The translations under genes and the position numbers were made by a program. Shown here piece after piece: positions 17,576 to 27,304 of a stretch of 64,000 nucleotides of DNA. Each line of letters starts with the position of its first letter. Position 1 is the stretch's first letter. Below the pieces are notes generated by a model that did not search any database, was not told the DNA's origin, and was given only the letters and a program-made list of their open reading frames with translations. Source of the stretch: JAAYTD01 sp964472015 (GTDB lineage: Bacteria; Bacteroidota; Ignavibacteria; Kapaibacteriales; UBA2268); NCBI GenBank assembly GCA_964472015.1, contig CAYYIP010000002.1:124001-188000 (forward strand), written 5' to 3'.

Positions 17576-19494
17576 CTATATTTTTAAATCTATTTGAAAA
17601 AGTAACATATTTTTTGGTATAAATATATTTGTTTTTATTTCATTTTTTAATTTATAATAATTTGCAAAAGATAAATATAAATTACAGCAAGTTATAGGTA
17701 TAATTTGTATGGATAGATATGAGTTTATTCCTTGTTCAAATAGAGTTCTTATGTTTGAATAATTTTTATAATAGTTATATTGTAATATTGCAGTATTATA
17801 ACTATCTGTTGAAAAATAAGCAGTTTTAGCTTGTAAAAATATATATGGCGTTATTTTATAATTCCCTTCTAAAAAAAGTCCTATTCCTAATTCATTATTA
17901 GTAATATTCTTATTATCTATTGCAATAATATCAATTTTATTTTTCAAATTAATATGTTTTGTTATTTTATAATTTAATTCTGTTGTTATTCTATATTTTT
18001 CTTGTTGATAATATAGTTTTTTTATATTTTTATTAAATTGAGCAGTATTATTTTTTATTTGTAATTGAAAAAAAGCATTGATATTTCTAGATATATTTTT
18101 ATATTTAATTTATTAAATATATCTAATCCTTTAACAATGGTATCTATTAGTGGTGTTGGCGAATAACTTTTAAAAAAATCTATATATGTATAATTTTGTA
18201 AAGTATTATCTTTTTTCCAAATAAAACCAATATATAGACCTATTTCATTAGATAAATTTGGGAATTCACCGAAATTTATTCCAAAAGGTGAATAAAATTT
18301 ATCTTCATATGATCGTATATTTAAAACAAAATCAAAATTTTTATCTTTATAAACAGAACTAATTTTAATACCTGCATTATTATTATTATCAAATGTTAAT
18401 TCACCACAGACATTAATTTTTTTTATATTATATATTGCAAAAAAGCTATTAAGAAAACCATAATTTGGATATATGTTTATTGTAGTGTTGGTATCTTTAT
18501 TCTTTTTTTTATAGTCAAAATAAGCAATATTTAATCCTAAACTATAAGAACAACTATTTAGTATTAAAGACACACCTGTAAATTGTTCGTTAAATAAATT
18601 ATTTATAATACTGTTTTCAGATAAGATTAAATCAGTGTTAAATTTATTTATATTAGAATGATTTGTATTAGAGTACCAAAGCATTGATGTTAAATTTAAT
18701 TCTTTATATAAATTAAATGTGTATTGTGTAGCTATTCCTCTTAATATTAAATTATTATTTGTAGATAAAAAAGGTGATATTATATTGCTATAGTTTATTG
18801 TTGGTTCTATAATATTACTTGATTTTACAAAATATGAATTTCCACCGCAAATATTTCCTAATCCTGTTTTTATTTCAAAATCTCCTAATAACAATTGTAG
18901 ATTTCCTTCATTATATTCTAAAAATCCTGAATAAAATTCTAGTATGTTTTTCATTCCTGCTTTTTTATTTAATGTTATTTTTGCATTATATTTTTCTTTA
19001 TAGTTAAATGTATAATTGTTGTATAACAAAAAATTATCATCTGTGTTTAAATAAGGTGAATAATTTTGTATAGTTTTAGAATTTTTTGATATTCTTAATT
19101 GAAATAAGGCATTAAAATAATTATTAGTATCAGTTTTATTTTGTGAAATTATACTACAAAGTTTTAGTATATTTAGTTATTCTTTATTAATACTAATATA
19201 TTTAGTAATAGTATCTATTGTAACTATATTATTATTTATAAATAAGTTATGAATTAAATATGCATCTATATAATTTATACAAGGTATATTTAATATTTGA
19301 TTTATAGAAGCAGTTTTTAAATTAATAGGATTATTTATTAAATAATCTATTTTTTCAAGTATTGAAAAAGTTCCTTCGTTATTTTGTGAAGTACTTTCTA
19401 AATAATTATAAAATTCTGTATTATATATTGTAATTTGAGAATAAATTCTTATTGGAATCGAAAAAAGTAATAATATTAATATATATTTTTTCAT
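17576..19494 (-). pseudogene. Broken helix-hairpin-helix plus beta-barrel exported protein
   Basis: Three fragments read as one gene. 19494-19177 encodes a signal peptide (MKKYILILLLFSIPIRIYSQ) and a ComEA-like HhH segment (LKTASINQILNIPCINYIDA), then hits an in-frame TAA at 19179-19177. The same frame continues without another stop through a barrel-like domain (from LNILKLCSII) to 18055. At the T-run 18096-18100 (A-run on the coding strand) one missing base shifts the frame: adding one A joins IFNKLNIK to NISRNINAFFQLQIKNN and leads into 17947-17576, more barrel strands ending QIDLKI. With that base restored, the whole stretch is exactly 640 codons. HhH-barrel proteins of this layout are common in Bacteroidota, function unknown. 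Two separate lesions favour a decaying gene over one sequencing error, but both could be assembly errors. Confidence 0.72.
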
Positions 19495-19523
19495 TAATAA
19501 ATTATATAGATTATAATTATTTA

Positions 19524-19892
19524 TTATTCTTTAAATAGAAAAAATACTGCAATGATTAGAAAAGCAAACCCTATTAAGTGATTTGTTTTTAAAGTTCCAG
19601 TTTTGAAAATAAAAATACTTATTAATGTGAATACTATAAGTGTTATACTTTCTTGAATTACTTTTAGTTGTACTAATGAAAAAGGTCCATTATTATCTAT
19701 AAATCCAATACGATTAGCAGGTATTAAGGCGCAATATTCAAAGAAAGCCAATCCCCAGCTAATTAATATAATGGAAAATGTATTAATTTTTGAAAACGTT
19801 GGTATATCTTTAAATTTCAAATGTCCATACCAGGCAAAAGTCATAAACGTATTAGAAACAAATAATAATAATATAGTATAAAAGGCACGCAT
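19524..19892 (-). CDS. DMT-family small membrane protein (DUF486)
   Basis: 122 residues, four predicted membrane helices. The family motif FAWYGHLK (residues 19-26), the stretch SWGLAFFEYCALIPANRIG and the C-terminal LIGFAFLIIAVFFLFKE identify the DUF486/COG3169 group of half-size drug/metabolite transporter-like proteins. Substrate unknown. It sits 29 bases downstream of the pseudogene start and about 50 bases from the Omp28-like gene, all on the minus strand. Confidence 0.85.
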   Translation of the reverse strand: MRAFYTILLLFVSNTFMTFAWYGHLKFKDIPTFSKINTFSIILISWGLAFFEYCALIPANRIGFIDNNGPFSLVQLKVIQESITLIVFTLISIFIFKTGTLKTNHLIGFAFLIIAVFFLFKE

Positions 19893-19942
19893 TTTTATTT
19901 ATTTATTTATTTATTGGTAATAATTAATAAATATATTTTATA

Positions 19943-20800
19943 CTATTTTAATTTTACTTTTTTTGCTTGTAATACTCGTCCATCTGCTTCACCATCGTAT
20001 ACAAAAGCTACTATTTGTAAATTGTCTGTATTCCAATCAGAATTATCAGGTATGATATATGAATATTCTTTTGTAATTTTAGTTCCAGTGGCTATATTTA
20101 TAGAACTTAATAAATTCCCCCAAGTACCATTAAATGAGTATCTTAGTACAGCATTATGTTCATAATTCTCTACATTTTGTTCTTCTGCTTCTTTATCTAT
20201 TTGCCAATATATTATTCCATCTTCTATTATCCATACTGATAAATAATTTTGATTACTTGCATTTTCGCTATAAATCAAATCTACTTTTACATCAATTTTT
20301 TTATCTGATAAATTTGGAGTTAAGTTTATTGCTAATGGTGCTATTTTATAAGAATTAAAGATTTCTTGTATTGCATTTACCCAATTAGAGCTACCAATAA
20401 CCTTTTCATTATTATAAGGCATACGATTAATAGTACCACAAGGGAATGTAGTTATATTGTTTACTTGACATAATTCTTCGCCGATTTCAGTTCTAAAATC
20501 ATATATAAAATTTCCTTCTTTGTCTGGTTTAGCAAAATAACCCGAATGTAATGATACAAGTACAATTCTGTCTTTATATAAGTTTACTAGAGAGTGTGCT
20601 AAACGTGCACCTACTGGACAATTTTTACATTTAAATCCTGTATATTCTTCTAATAAAATTGTTGTAAGATTAGAATCATTTGTAGTACCGTTATTTCCAG
20701 AACTAGTTTTATTATATGGAGCGGTTACTATGTCACAAGAATTAACAAATAAAGATAATAATAAACTTGATAGTAATAATATTTGTTTGTAATATTTCAT
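19943..20800 (-). CDS. Omp28-related lipoprotein with thioredoxin-like CxxC domain
   Basis: 285 residues. Lipoprotein signal MKYYKQILLLSSLLLSLFVN followed by SC (C22). After a Ser/Asn/Thr-rich linker comes LLEEYTGFKCKNCPVGARLA with CxxC at C58/C61, then VSLHSGYFAKPD and TTFPCGTINR: the Omp28 family thioredoxin-like fold. Members are outer-membrane or periplasmic lipoproteins of Bacteroidota; redox or adhesive roles have been proposed. The C-terminal ~130 residues are beta-rich. A Shine-Dalgarno AAGGA (complement of 20807-20811) lies 6 bases before the ATG, and a TATATTTG -7 box is readable on the minus strand (complement of 20826-20833), without a clear -33. Confidence 0.8.
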   Translation of the reverse strand: MKYYKQILLLSSLLLSLFVNSCDIVTAPYNKTSSGNNGTTNDSNLTTILLEEYTGFKCKNCPVGARLAHSLVNLYKDRIVLVSLHSGYFAKPDKEGNFIYDFRTEIGEELCQVNNITTFPCGTINRMPYNNEKVIGSSNWVNAIQEIFNSYKIAPLAINLTPNLSDKKIDVKVDLIYSENASNQNYLSVWIIEDGIIYWQIDKEAEEQNVENYEHNAVLRYSFNGTWGNLLSSINIATGTKITKEYSYIIPDNSDWNTDNLQIVAFVYDGEADGRVLQAKKVKLK

Positions 20801-20902
20801 ATTTATTCCTTTTATCTAGATTATACAAATATAAATATTTTTATTCAATTTTTTATTAAAATATTTTTTTATTTTTATTATTATTTTTAATTATAACATA
20901 CT

Positions 20903-20934
20903 AAAAAAGTCCCATTAAAAATGAGACTTTTTTT
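20903..20934 (-). terminator. Terminator of the korA-korB-mrp operon
   Basis: A-run/T-run hairpin with a 14-bp stem. The only non-Watson-Crick position is G-U when read on the minus strand but C-A on the plus strand, so it is a minus-strand terminator, 26 bases after the mrp stop. Confidence 0.8.
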
Positions 20935-20959
20935 ATATATTAAATTTTAATGTATTTTA

Positions 20960-22039
20960 TTATTTTATATTAAAGTTTTTACGACGTAGTTCACTAATCA
21001 TATTAGCAGTAATGTCTTTTAATACTTCTTTTTGATAGTCACCATTATCTTGTAAAACAATTGGTTTCCCTGAATCACTTGTTTCACGCATCATAATACT
21101 GAAAGGTACTTCGCCAAGTAATAATAACCCTAATTCAAAGGCTATGTTTTTTCCTCCTTCTTGTCCAAATATATAATATTTTTTGTTTGGTATATCAGGA
21201 GGTATAAAGTAACTCATATTTTCTATTACTCCTAAAATATTTATATTCATTTTTTTGAATAAATTAGCACCTCGTCTAACATCAGCCAAAGAAATTTCTT
21301 GTGGAGTTGTTACTAAAACAATACCATCAGGTTGAATTTTTTGAGAAAAAGTCAAGTGAATATCACCAGTTCCCGGTGGTAGATCAAAAATTAAATAATC
21401 TAATTCGCCCCAATCTATTTGTTCATATAACATACTGAATATATTTGATAACATTGGGCCTCTTAATGCTGCTGCATCATCACGATTTAGAACAAAACCA
21501 ATTGATGCTACTTTCACCCCATATTTTTCTACTGGATAAGCTTTAGTTTTGCCATGTTGGTCTGTCTCAGCTTCCATAAATTCGTCTTTTGCACCAAACA
21601 TAATAGTTTGACTTGGACCATATATATCACTATCTAATATACCAACTTTAGCGCCTTGTTTTGCTAATTCTGCTGCTATATTTGCAGAAATTGTTGACTT
21701 TCCAACCCCTCCTTTTCCAGAAGCTATTGCTATAACATATTTTACATTTGTTAAAAATCCGGGACGTTTTTTTAATTCGACATTATTTTCTATTTTTTCT
21801 TCTATTTTTAAATTTATAGTTTTTTGATATCCTGCATTTTTTAAGACTGTCGAAATTATTTTTTCATAATCTTGTTTAGAATATGTAATAGGTCCTGGTA
21901 ATGTTAACAATATGTTTAACATATCATTATCTATATTGATATTAGATATTGCATCTAATTCTTTTAATGATAATCCTAAATCACTATCTTTTATATTTTC
22001 TAAAAGATTTTTTATTTCATTATATTGATCCATCATCAT
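20960..22039 (-). CDS. mrp: Mrp/ApbC-type Fe-S cluster carrier ATPase
   Basis: 359 residues. An N-terminal MIP18/DUF59 domain (about residues 5-80, with LLTLPGPITYSKQDYEK) is followed by a deviant Walker A GKGGVGKS (108-115) and the ParA/MinD-like ATPase core (DSDIYGPSQ, DYLIFDLPPGTGD). Family role: holds and hands on [4Fe-4S] clusters. The CxxC that ligates the bridging cluster in many Mrp/Nbp35 proteins is replaced here (ENMSYFIPPDIPNKKYYIFG), a form I also recall from Bacteroidota. Three tandem ATGs start the gene; which is used is unclear. It lies 16 bases after korB, an Fe-S enzyme subunit, which may be its client. Confidence 0.9.
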   Translation of the reverse strand: MMMDQYNEIKNLLENIKDSDLGLSLKELDAISNINIDNDMLNILLTLPGPITYSKQDYEKIISTVLKNAGYQKTINLKIEEKIENNVELKKRPGFLTNVKYVIAIASGKGGVGKSTISANIAAELAKQGAKVGILDSDIYGPSQTIMFGAKDEFMEAETDQHGKTKAYPVEKYGVKVASIGFVLNRDDAAALRGPMLSNIFSMLYEQIDWGELDYLIFDLPPGTGDIHLTFSQKIQPDGIVLVTTPQEISLADVRRGANLFKKMNINILGVIENMSYFIPPDIPNKKYYIFGQEGGKNIAFELGLLLLGEVPFSIMMRETSDSGKPIVLQDNGDYQKEVLKDITANMISELRRKNFNIK

Positions 22040-22055
22040 TTTTATTCAAAATTTA

Positions 22056-23096
22056 TTATTCTACAACCCAACTCTCATCACCAGCAAGTAAAGTCATTAA
22101 ACTTGCATCTGGATTATAATATTTCGCAAGTTGTGCTTCAGATCGTTGTAAGTATGTTTCTATTGCTAGATTTAAAATTATTCCCATTGGACGTGGCATT
22201 TTAGGATCATAACTCATATTAGCTAGTAAGAATGCCATATAAGAATCTTTATTATTATGAACTAATACATCATTAATTGAAAATGTTCCATTATTTAAAT
22301 TAACAACTTTTGGTCTTGCGCCGTCCATTATAATACCTTTATCGTTATCTTTTCCAAAAACAATAGGCTTCCCATGTTCTAACCATACTGTTGTTTCTTT
22401 ACGAATTTCTTTATCGCTGAAATCTTTTAACGCATTATCATTAAATATAACACAGTTTGTATATATTTCTAAAAAAGAAGTTCCATAATGGTTATGTGCC
22501 TCCATCATTAATTCTTTTAATGAGGCTGGATCAGAAGCAATTCCACGTGCTACAAATGTTGCGCCTGCGCCTGTTGCTAAAGTAGTTGGTTCAAAAGGAT
22601 CATCTATGACACCTAAAGGTGATGATTTTGTTTTTAATCCTAAACGTGATGTAGGTGATTGTTGTCCTTTTGTTAAACTATAAATCTCATTATTAAACAT
22701 AAGAATGTTTAGATTCATATTTCTTCTACAAGCGTGAATAAAATGATTGCCGCCAATACTTAGACAATCACCATCACCAGTAATTACCCAAAGAGATAAA
22801 TCTGGTCTTGCTAATCGCATTCCTGTTGCAATAGCAATTGCTCTTCCATGAATTGTATGATATCCAAATGTATCCATATAATAAGGGAAACGACTAGAAC
22901 ATCCAATTCCACTTATAACAACAATTTTTTCTTTTGGAATACCCATTTCAGAAAAAGTTTTTTGCAAGGAAGCTATTATGGCATAATTACCGCATCCTGG
23001 ACACCAACGTACTTCTGCATTTGATTTAAAATCTTTCATTGTTAAATTATCTGCTGTTGTTGGATTTAATTTTAATATTTCTTCATACGTTGCCAT
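22056..23096 (-). CDS. korB: 2-oxoacid:ferredoxin oxidoreductase, beta subunit
   Basis: 346 residues. Binds thiamine diphosphate through GDGD (107-110) and N135-N136, and a [4Fe-4S] cluster through C32, C35 (WCPGCG), C66 (GIGCSS) and C215; this spacing matches the four ligands of two-subunit archaeal 2-oxoacid:ferredoxin oxidoreductases. No separate ferredoxin-domain subunit exists nearby. Reaction: 2-oxoglutarate (or another 2-oxoacid) + CoA + oxidised ferredoxin to acyl-CoA + CO2 + reduced ferredoxin; reversible, as in the reductive TCA cycle. One base separates it from korA, so the pair is cotranscribed. Confidence 0.93.
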   Translation of the reverse strand: MATYEEILKLNPTTADNLTMKDFKSNAEVRWCPGCGNYAIIASLQKTFSEMGIPKEKIVVISGIGCSSRFPYYMDTFGYHTIHGRAIAIATGMRLARPDLSLWVITGDGDCLSIGGNHFIHACRRNMNLNILMFNNEIYSLTKGQQSPTSRLGLKTKSSPLGVIDDPFEPTTLATGAGATFVARGIASDPASLKELMMEAHNHYGTSFLEIYTNCVIFNDNALKDFSDKEIRKETTVWLEHGKPIVFGKDNDKGIIMDGARPKVVNLNNGTFSINDVLVHNNKDSYMAFLLANMSYDPKMPRPMGIILNLAIETYLQRSEAQLAKYYNPDASLMTLLAGDESWVVE

Positions 23097-23097
23097 T

Positions 23098-24939
23098 TTA
23101 TTTTTCTCCTTGATTAAGTATTTCTAAAATTTTATTTTCTATTTCACAAGCTTTAAATGGTACACCCGTTAGCTTATTAAGTCCAATCATTTTCTTTAGG
23201 AATTTACTTTGTAAAATAAATCTTAATTGTCCATTATTTGTTTCAGGAACAAGTATATTATCAAATTTAGATATGATTTCTGCTAAATTTTTTGGAAGAG
23301 GATTTAAATATCTTAAATGTGCAAATGAGACTTTATAATTATTATTATGTAATCTATCTATTGCTGTTTTTATAGAACCATAAGTACTTCCCCAACCTAT
23401 AACTAATAATTCACCACTATGATCTCCTTCTAATTCTATTAATGGAATATCATTAGTTATATTATCTATTTTCTTTTGTCTGATATCAGTCATTATTTGA
23501 TGATTTGCACCATCTGAAGATACAGAACTCCCATTATTTTGCTTTTCTAATCCTCCAAGTCTATGTTCCAAACCAGGTGTACCAGGAATTGCATACATAC
23601 GTGCAAAAGTTTTTTCATCTCTTTTATAAGGTTGGAAACCCTCAGGATTTGTTATAAATTGTTTTGTAATGTCAGGAAGTTTATCAATGTCTGGTAATCT
23701 CCATGGTTCTGTTCCTTGTGCTAAATAACCATCTGATAATAAAATTACAGGGGTCATATATTTTGTAGCTATTCTTGCAGCTTCAATAGCCAAATCATAG
23801 CAATCATAACATGATTGTGCTGCTAATATTGGTAATGGCGCTTCACCATGACGTCCAAACATTGCGGTAAATAAATCTGACTGTTCCGATTTTGTTGGAA
23901 TACCTGTTGAAGGTCCTGCACGTTGTACATCTACTATAATAAGAGGTATTTCAGTCATTACTGCGTATCCAATAGCTTCTATTTTTAGCGAGAAACCAGG
24001 CCCAGAAGTTGTTGTTACTGCCAAATTTCCACCTAATGATGCACCTATTGCAGAACAAATGCCTCCTATTTCATCTTCAGCTTGTAAATGACGTACTCCA
24101 TATTTTTTAAATCCTGATAAAAAGTGCAATATTTCAGTTGCAGGAGTAATAGGATATGAACCTAGAAAAAGAGGCATTTTAGATAGTTTTGATGCTGTTA
24201 CTAAGCCTAATGCAACTGCTTCATTTCCAGTAATATTTCTATATATACCTTTTGGTCTGTTCATTGGAGGTACTATAAATTGTGTATCAAAATCTTCATT
24301 TGATTTTGCATAATTATAGCCACATTTTAAAGCTCTTATATTTGCTTCTAAAACTTCAGACTTCCCACTAAATTTACGATTTAGCCATGCTATTGATGAA
24401 TCAATATCTCTATCTAAAATCCAACAAATTGCACCTAATGTAAATATATTTTTTGAACGAACTATAGATTTAGGAGATATATTTAAATCAGCTAAAACTT
24501 TTGTTAGTTCTGATTTTATGTCTACTTTTATAACTTTAAAATCTTTTAATGTATCGTTTTCTAATGGATTATCATCATATCCTGCTAGAGATAAATTTTT
24601 TTCATCAAATCCATTAATATCAACAATAATTGTTGCTTTGGGTGCAATATTTGGGAGATTTACTTTTAATGATGATGCATTTAGTGCAATCATTAAATTT
24701 ATATAATCGCCCATTATTGTTATAGGTTTAGAACCTATATGTAGTTGATATGCTGATACTCCATAAAGTGTTCCTTCTGGAGCACGTACTTCCGCTGGAT
24801 AATCAGGGAAAGTATTAACATCATTACCATACTCCCCACTTAAAATAGATAACTGGGTGCCAACTAATTGCATACCATCGCCAGAGTCGCCAGCAAAACG
24901 TATGGTTAATTCTTCCAATGTTTCTTGTTTTTTTGCCAT
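23098..24939 (-). CDS. korA: 2-oxoacid:ferredoxin oxidoreductase, fused gamma-alpha subunit
   Basis: 613 residues: a gamma domain (about 10-195, starting IRFAGDSGDGMQLVGTQLS) fused to the alpha/pyrimidine-binding domain (about 235-613), which carries YPITP (262-266), LQAEDEIGG and TTTSGPGFSLK. The YPITP loop contacts substrate and CoA in Sulfolobus enzymes. Together with KorB it forms the minimal heterodimeric oxidoreductase. Substrate (2-oxoglutarate versus pyruvate) is inferred from similarity to Bacteroidota KorA; malate dehydrogenase elsewhere in the window fits a TCA role. First gene of korA-korB-mrp, with its own promoter. Confidence 0.93.
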   Translation of the reverse strand: MAKKQETLEELTIRFAGDSGDGMQLVGTQLSILSGEYGNDVNTFPDYPAEVRAPEGTLYGVSAYQLHIGSKPITIMGDYINLMIALNASSLKVNLPNIAPKATIIVDINGFDEKNLSLAGYDDNPLENDTLKDFKVIKVDIKSELTKVLADLNISPKSIVRSKNIFTLGAICWILDRDIDSSIAWLNRKFSGKSEVLEANIRALKCGYNYAKSNEDFDTQFIVPPMNRPKGIYRNITGNEAVALGLVTASKLSKMPLFLGSYPITPATEILHFLSGFKKYGVRHLQAEDEIGGICSAIGASLGGNLAVTTTSGPGFSLKIEAIGYAVMTEIPLIIVDVQRAGPSTGIPTKSEQSDLFTAMFGRHGEAPLPILAAQSCYDCYDLAIEAARIATKYMTPVILLSDGYLAQGTEPWRLPDIDKLPDITKQFITNPEGFQPYKRDEKTFARMYAIPGTPGLEHRLGGLEKQNNGSSVSSDGANHQIMTDIRQKKIDNITNDIPLIELEGDHSGELLVIGWGSTYGSIKTAIDRLHNNNYKVSFAHLRYLNPLPKNLAEIISKFDNILVPETNNGQLRFILQSKFLKKMIGLNKLTGVPFKACEIENKILEILNQGEK

Positions 24940-25023
24940 TTTTAAACTGAGTTTTTAAACTGTTGTATTATTTTAATTTATAAATTCGTTTTATTTTATT
25001 TTCTTTATTTAATAATAATCTTA

Positions 25024-25054
25024 CAAAGTTAATAAATGTTTTTTTAATAACAAA
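25024..25054 (-). promoter_or_regulatory. Bacteroidota-type promoter of korA-korB-mrp
   Basis: On the minus strand: TTTG (complement of 25051-25054), 19-base spacer, TAACTTTG (complement of 25024-25031). Predicted start about 25017, giving a leader near 78 bases. Confidence 0.7.
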
Positions 25055-25135
25055 GGATAACTCAATTTTATAATTAATTTGAGTATAAAACTAAACTATT
25101 TATGATGTATTATATAAAAATGTAATTTTTAGTTT

Positions 25136-26197
25136 TTATATTTTTTCGTCAATAAGTTTTTTTGCTAATATTTTAATAAATTCTAGTATTTGTTTAGTAT
25201 TTTTTTCTTTTGTTTTATTTACTACTTTATTTTTTATAATAATATTTTTTTCTTGTATTTCATTTAAATTTAATGTAATTTCTAATTCATTAGAAATTTC
25301 TTTTAAAGTTCCAGTAATATAATGAGTTATGCCAAACTTATATAAAGCATCTAATTCATTTATTGTTGGTGCTATATTATTTTCTACTCCATATAGTTTA
25401 AATAAAGAATATAAAAAATCTCGTGTATCTATGTCCAATGTAATCCAATTTTTAGATTTACTTATTATTTCAAATATTGTTTCAGTTATTTCATAACTTT
25501 TTATTAGTTCGTTATTAAAAATATCCCATAATTGGCTATTTTGTTCTTTTATCATTTCTATTCCACAAATTACAAGTAAAGGAGAAGGTAGTATCTCTTG
25601 TTTAGAAAATAAATTAGTATCACCAACAGATACAGCAAAGGCACGCTGTAATGCTGCTAATATTGTTGGATCGTATATTGCTTTATTTTCGTCATTTGTA
25701 AAATAGTGGAGCATTGCATATCCTTCACTTACTTTAACACTATCAGGCATTGATGTATTTATCATTGATATTTCAGCTCGTAATAGATTTCGTAATTGTT
25801 CTAATTTAATAACTAAAATAGTTTCTGCGTTTACTGTTTTTGCTATATCGAATGCTGAATATTTTTTTGTTTCCTGTTTAGCTATTGCACTATCTATTTC
25901 TTCAGGCGAAACTAACTCATATTGATTTGTAACTAATAGAGCAAGATTTAGTGCAGCTGCTATTTTATTTTCAGTACAAAAATTTGTATCTATACCATAG
26001 CTCAAAATAGTTTTTGCTAGATATATTCTCTTTTTTTGTTTGCTTTGTAATTGTTGTGTTGGATTATAATTTATTTCTTTTGTATTTATTATACTATCTT
26101 TGTTATTTATATTTTGTGAATATAAATTTGTTGTTTCAAACAGCAAAGAAAACAGATAGAATAAAAATAATATATTGAAATATTTTAATTTTTTCAT
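25136..26197 (-). CDS. Exported protein of unknown function, possible tandem TolB-N/FlgO-like domains
   Basis: 353 residues with a signal peptide (MKKLKYFNILFLFYLFSLLF, cleavage near LYSQ). I do not recognise a named family. The first half contains LVTNQYELVSPEEIDSAIAK followed by AKTVNAETILVIKLEQL and RAEISMIN, the look of FlgO/TolB-N-type periplasmic domains (determine a value, then score its activity); the second half has a similar PTINELDALYKFGITHYITG followed by LEITLNLNEI. That duplication is my inference. It starts 13 bases after the PfkB kinase and is probably cotranscribed. Probably periplasmic. Confidence 0.6.
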   Translation of the reverse strand: MKKLKYFNILFLFYLFSLLFETTNLYSQNINNKDSIINTKEINYNPTQQLQSKQKKRIYLAKTILSYGIDTNFCTENKIAAALNLALLVTNQYELVSPEEIDSAIAKQETKKYSAFDIAKTVNAETILVIKLEQLRNLLRAEISMINTSMPDSVKVSEGYAMLHYFTNDENKAIYDPTILAALQRAFAVSVGDTNLFSKQEILPSPLLVICGIEMIKEQNSQLWDIFNNELIKSYEITETIFEIISKSKNWITLDIDTRDFLYSLFKLYGVENNIAPTINELDALYKFGITHYITGTLKEISNELEITLNLNEIQEKNIIIKNKVVNKTKEKNTKQILEFIKILAKKLIDEKI

Positions 26198-26210
26198 TGT
26201 TATTCTAATT

Positions 26211-27200
26211 CTAATTTACATACGAAAGTAATTCTTTAAATGAGCCTTGATATCTTGCTCCTAATGTACTTATATGTTTAGCAGCTGAATATGATGCTAA
26301 TTTTGCAGCTTTTTCTATATCATTTAAGTTGAGCAATCCATACATAAAAGCGCCTGCAAATATATCACCTGCACCTGTTAAATCAACAACATTTGTTTTT
26401 ATAGCATTTACTTCAAAATAATTATTGTCTATATTTATTGAAGCGCCTTTACTTCCATTTGTTATTACAAAATTTAAGTTTGGATATGTTTTTTTTATTT
26501 CAAGTATAGCTGCATTTATATTTTTTGTTTTAGTTAATACAATTGATTCATTTGCATTACAAAAAAATAGGTCTGTAGTTTTTAATATTTTTTCTATATC
26601 TTCTCTATAGCTATCTATTATAAATACATCAGAAGCAGAAATTGCTACTTTTGTATTATTGTTTTTAGATATTTCTATTGCTTTGTACAGTGCTTCACGA
26701 CTATTTTGTTTTGATAAAACATATCCTTCTGCATATAACCATTGTGTTTTTTTTATTAATTCTTCACTTAAATGTTTGATTGAAAAATGTTCTGAAGCAG
26801 CTAATGAAGTTAACATAGTACGTTCGCCATCTGGAGTAATTAATACATAACATCTACCTGTTATGCTGGCATCAATTATATTGTTTTTATATTTTATATT
26901 ATTTTTTTCTAATTCTTTATAATAAAATTTTCCATCATCGTCATTTGCTACAACAATTAATAAGGCTGCTGAGCCACCAAATTTAGCAAATGCATCTATA
27001 GTATTACTTGTAGAACCACCACAGCAGCGATTTGAGGGTAAATGTTTTAATCTAAAACGTAATTCTTTTGTATATTCAGGAGTAATTAATCGCATTTCAC
27101 TTTTAGGAATTCCTATCTTTATTAATTCCTCATCTGTTATTCGGTACTGTATATCAACTATTCCATTCCCTATACCACATAATTGAATATTTTTTTCCAT
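26211..27200 (-). CDS. PfkB-family sugar/nucleoside kinase (adenosine kinase-like)
   Basis: 329 residues. Ribokinase fold: substrate-side GGSTSNTIDAFAKFGG (about 60-75) and the ATP/anion-hole motif DLTGAGDIFAGAF (273-285) with catalytic D279. The short N-terminus, CGIGNGIVDIQYRI and a RTMLTSLAASEHF segment are typical of the adenosine kinase-like subgroup in Bacteroidota, but specificity within PfkB (adenosine, ribose, fructose) cannot be fixed by eye. Cytosolic. Operon with the downstream exported protein (13-base gap). Confidence 0.85.
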   Translation of the reverse strand: MEKNIQLCGIGNGIVDIQYRITDEELIKIGIPKSEMRLITPEYTKELRFRLKHLPSNRCCGGSTSNTIDAFAKFGGSAALLIVVANDDDGKFYYKELEKNNIKYKNNIIDASITGRCYVLITPDGERTMLTSLAASEHFSIKHLSEELIKKTQWLYAEGYVLSKQNSREALYKAIEISKNNNTKVAISASDVFIIDSYREDIEKILKTTDLFFCNANESIVLTKTKNINAAILEIKKTYPNLNFVITNGSKGASINIDNNYFEVNAIKTNVVDLTGAGDIFAGAFMYGLLNLNDIEKAAKLASYSAAKHISTLGARYQGSFKELLSYVN

Positions 27201-27304
27201 TTTTTATTTATTTATATAAATTAAATAAGATATTACAATAATATGAATATTTTTTTTAATTATCAAATTAATTTTATTTGTTTTATTGACAACTTAAATA
27301 AGTT

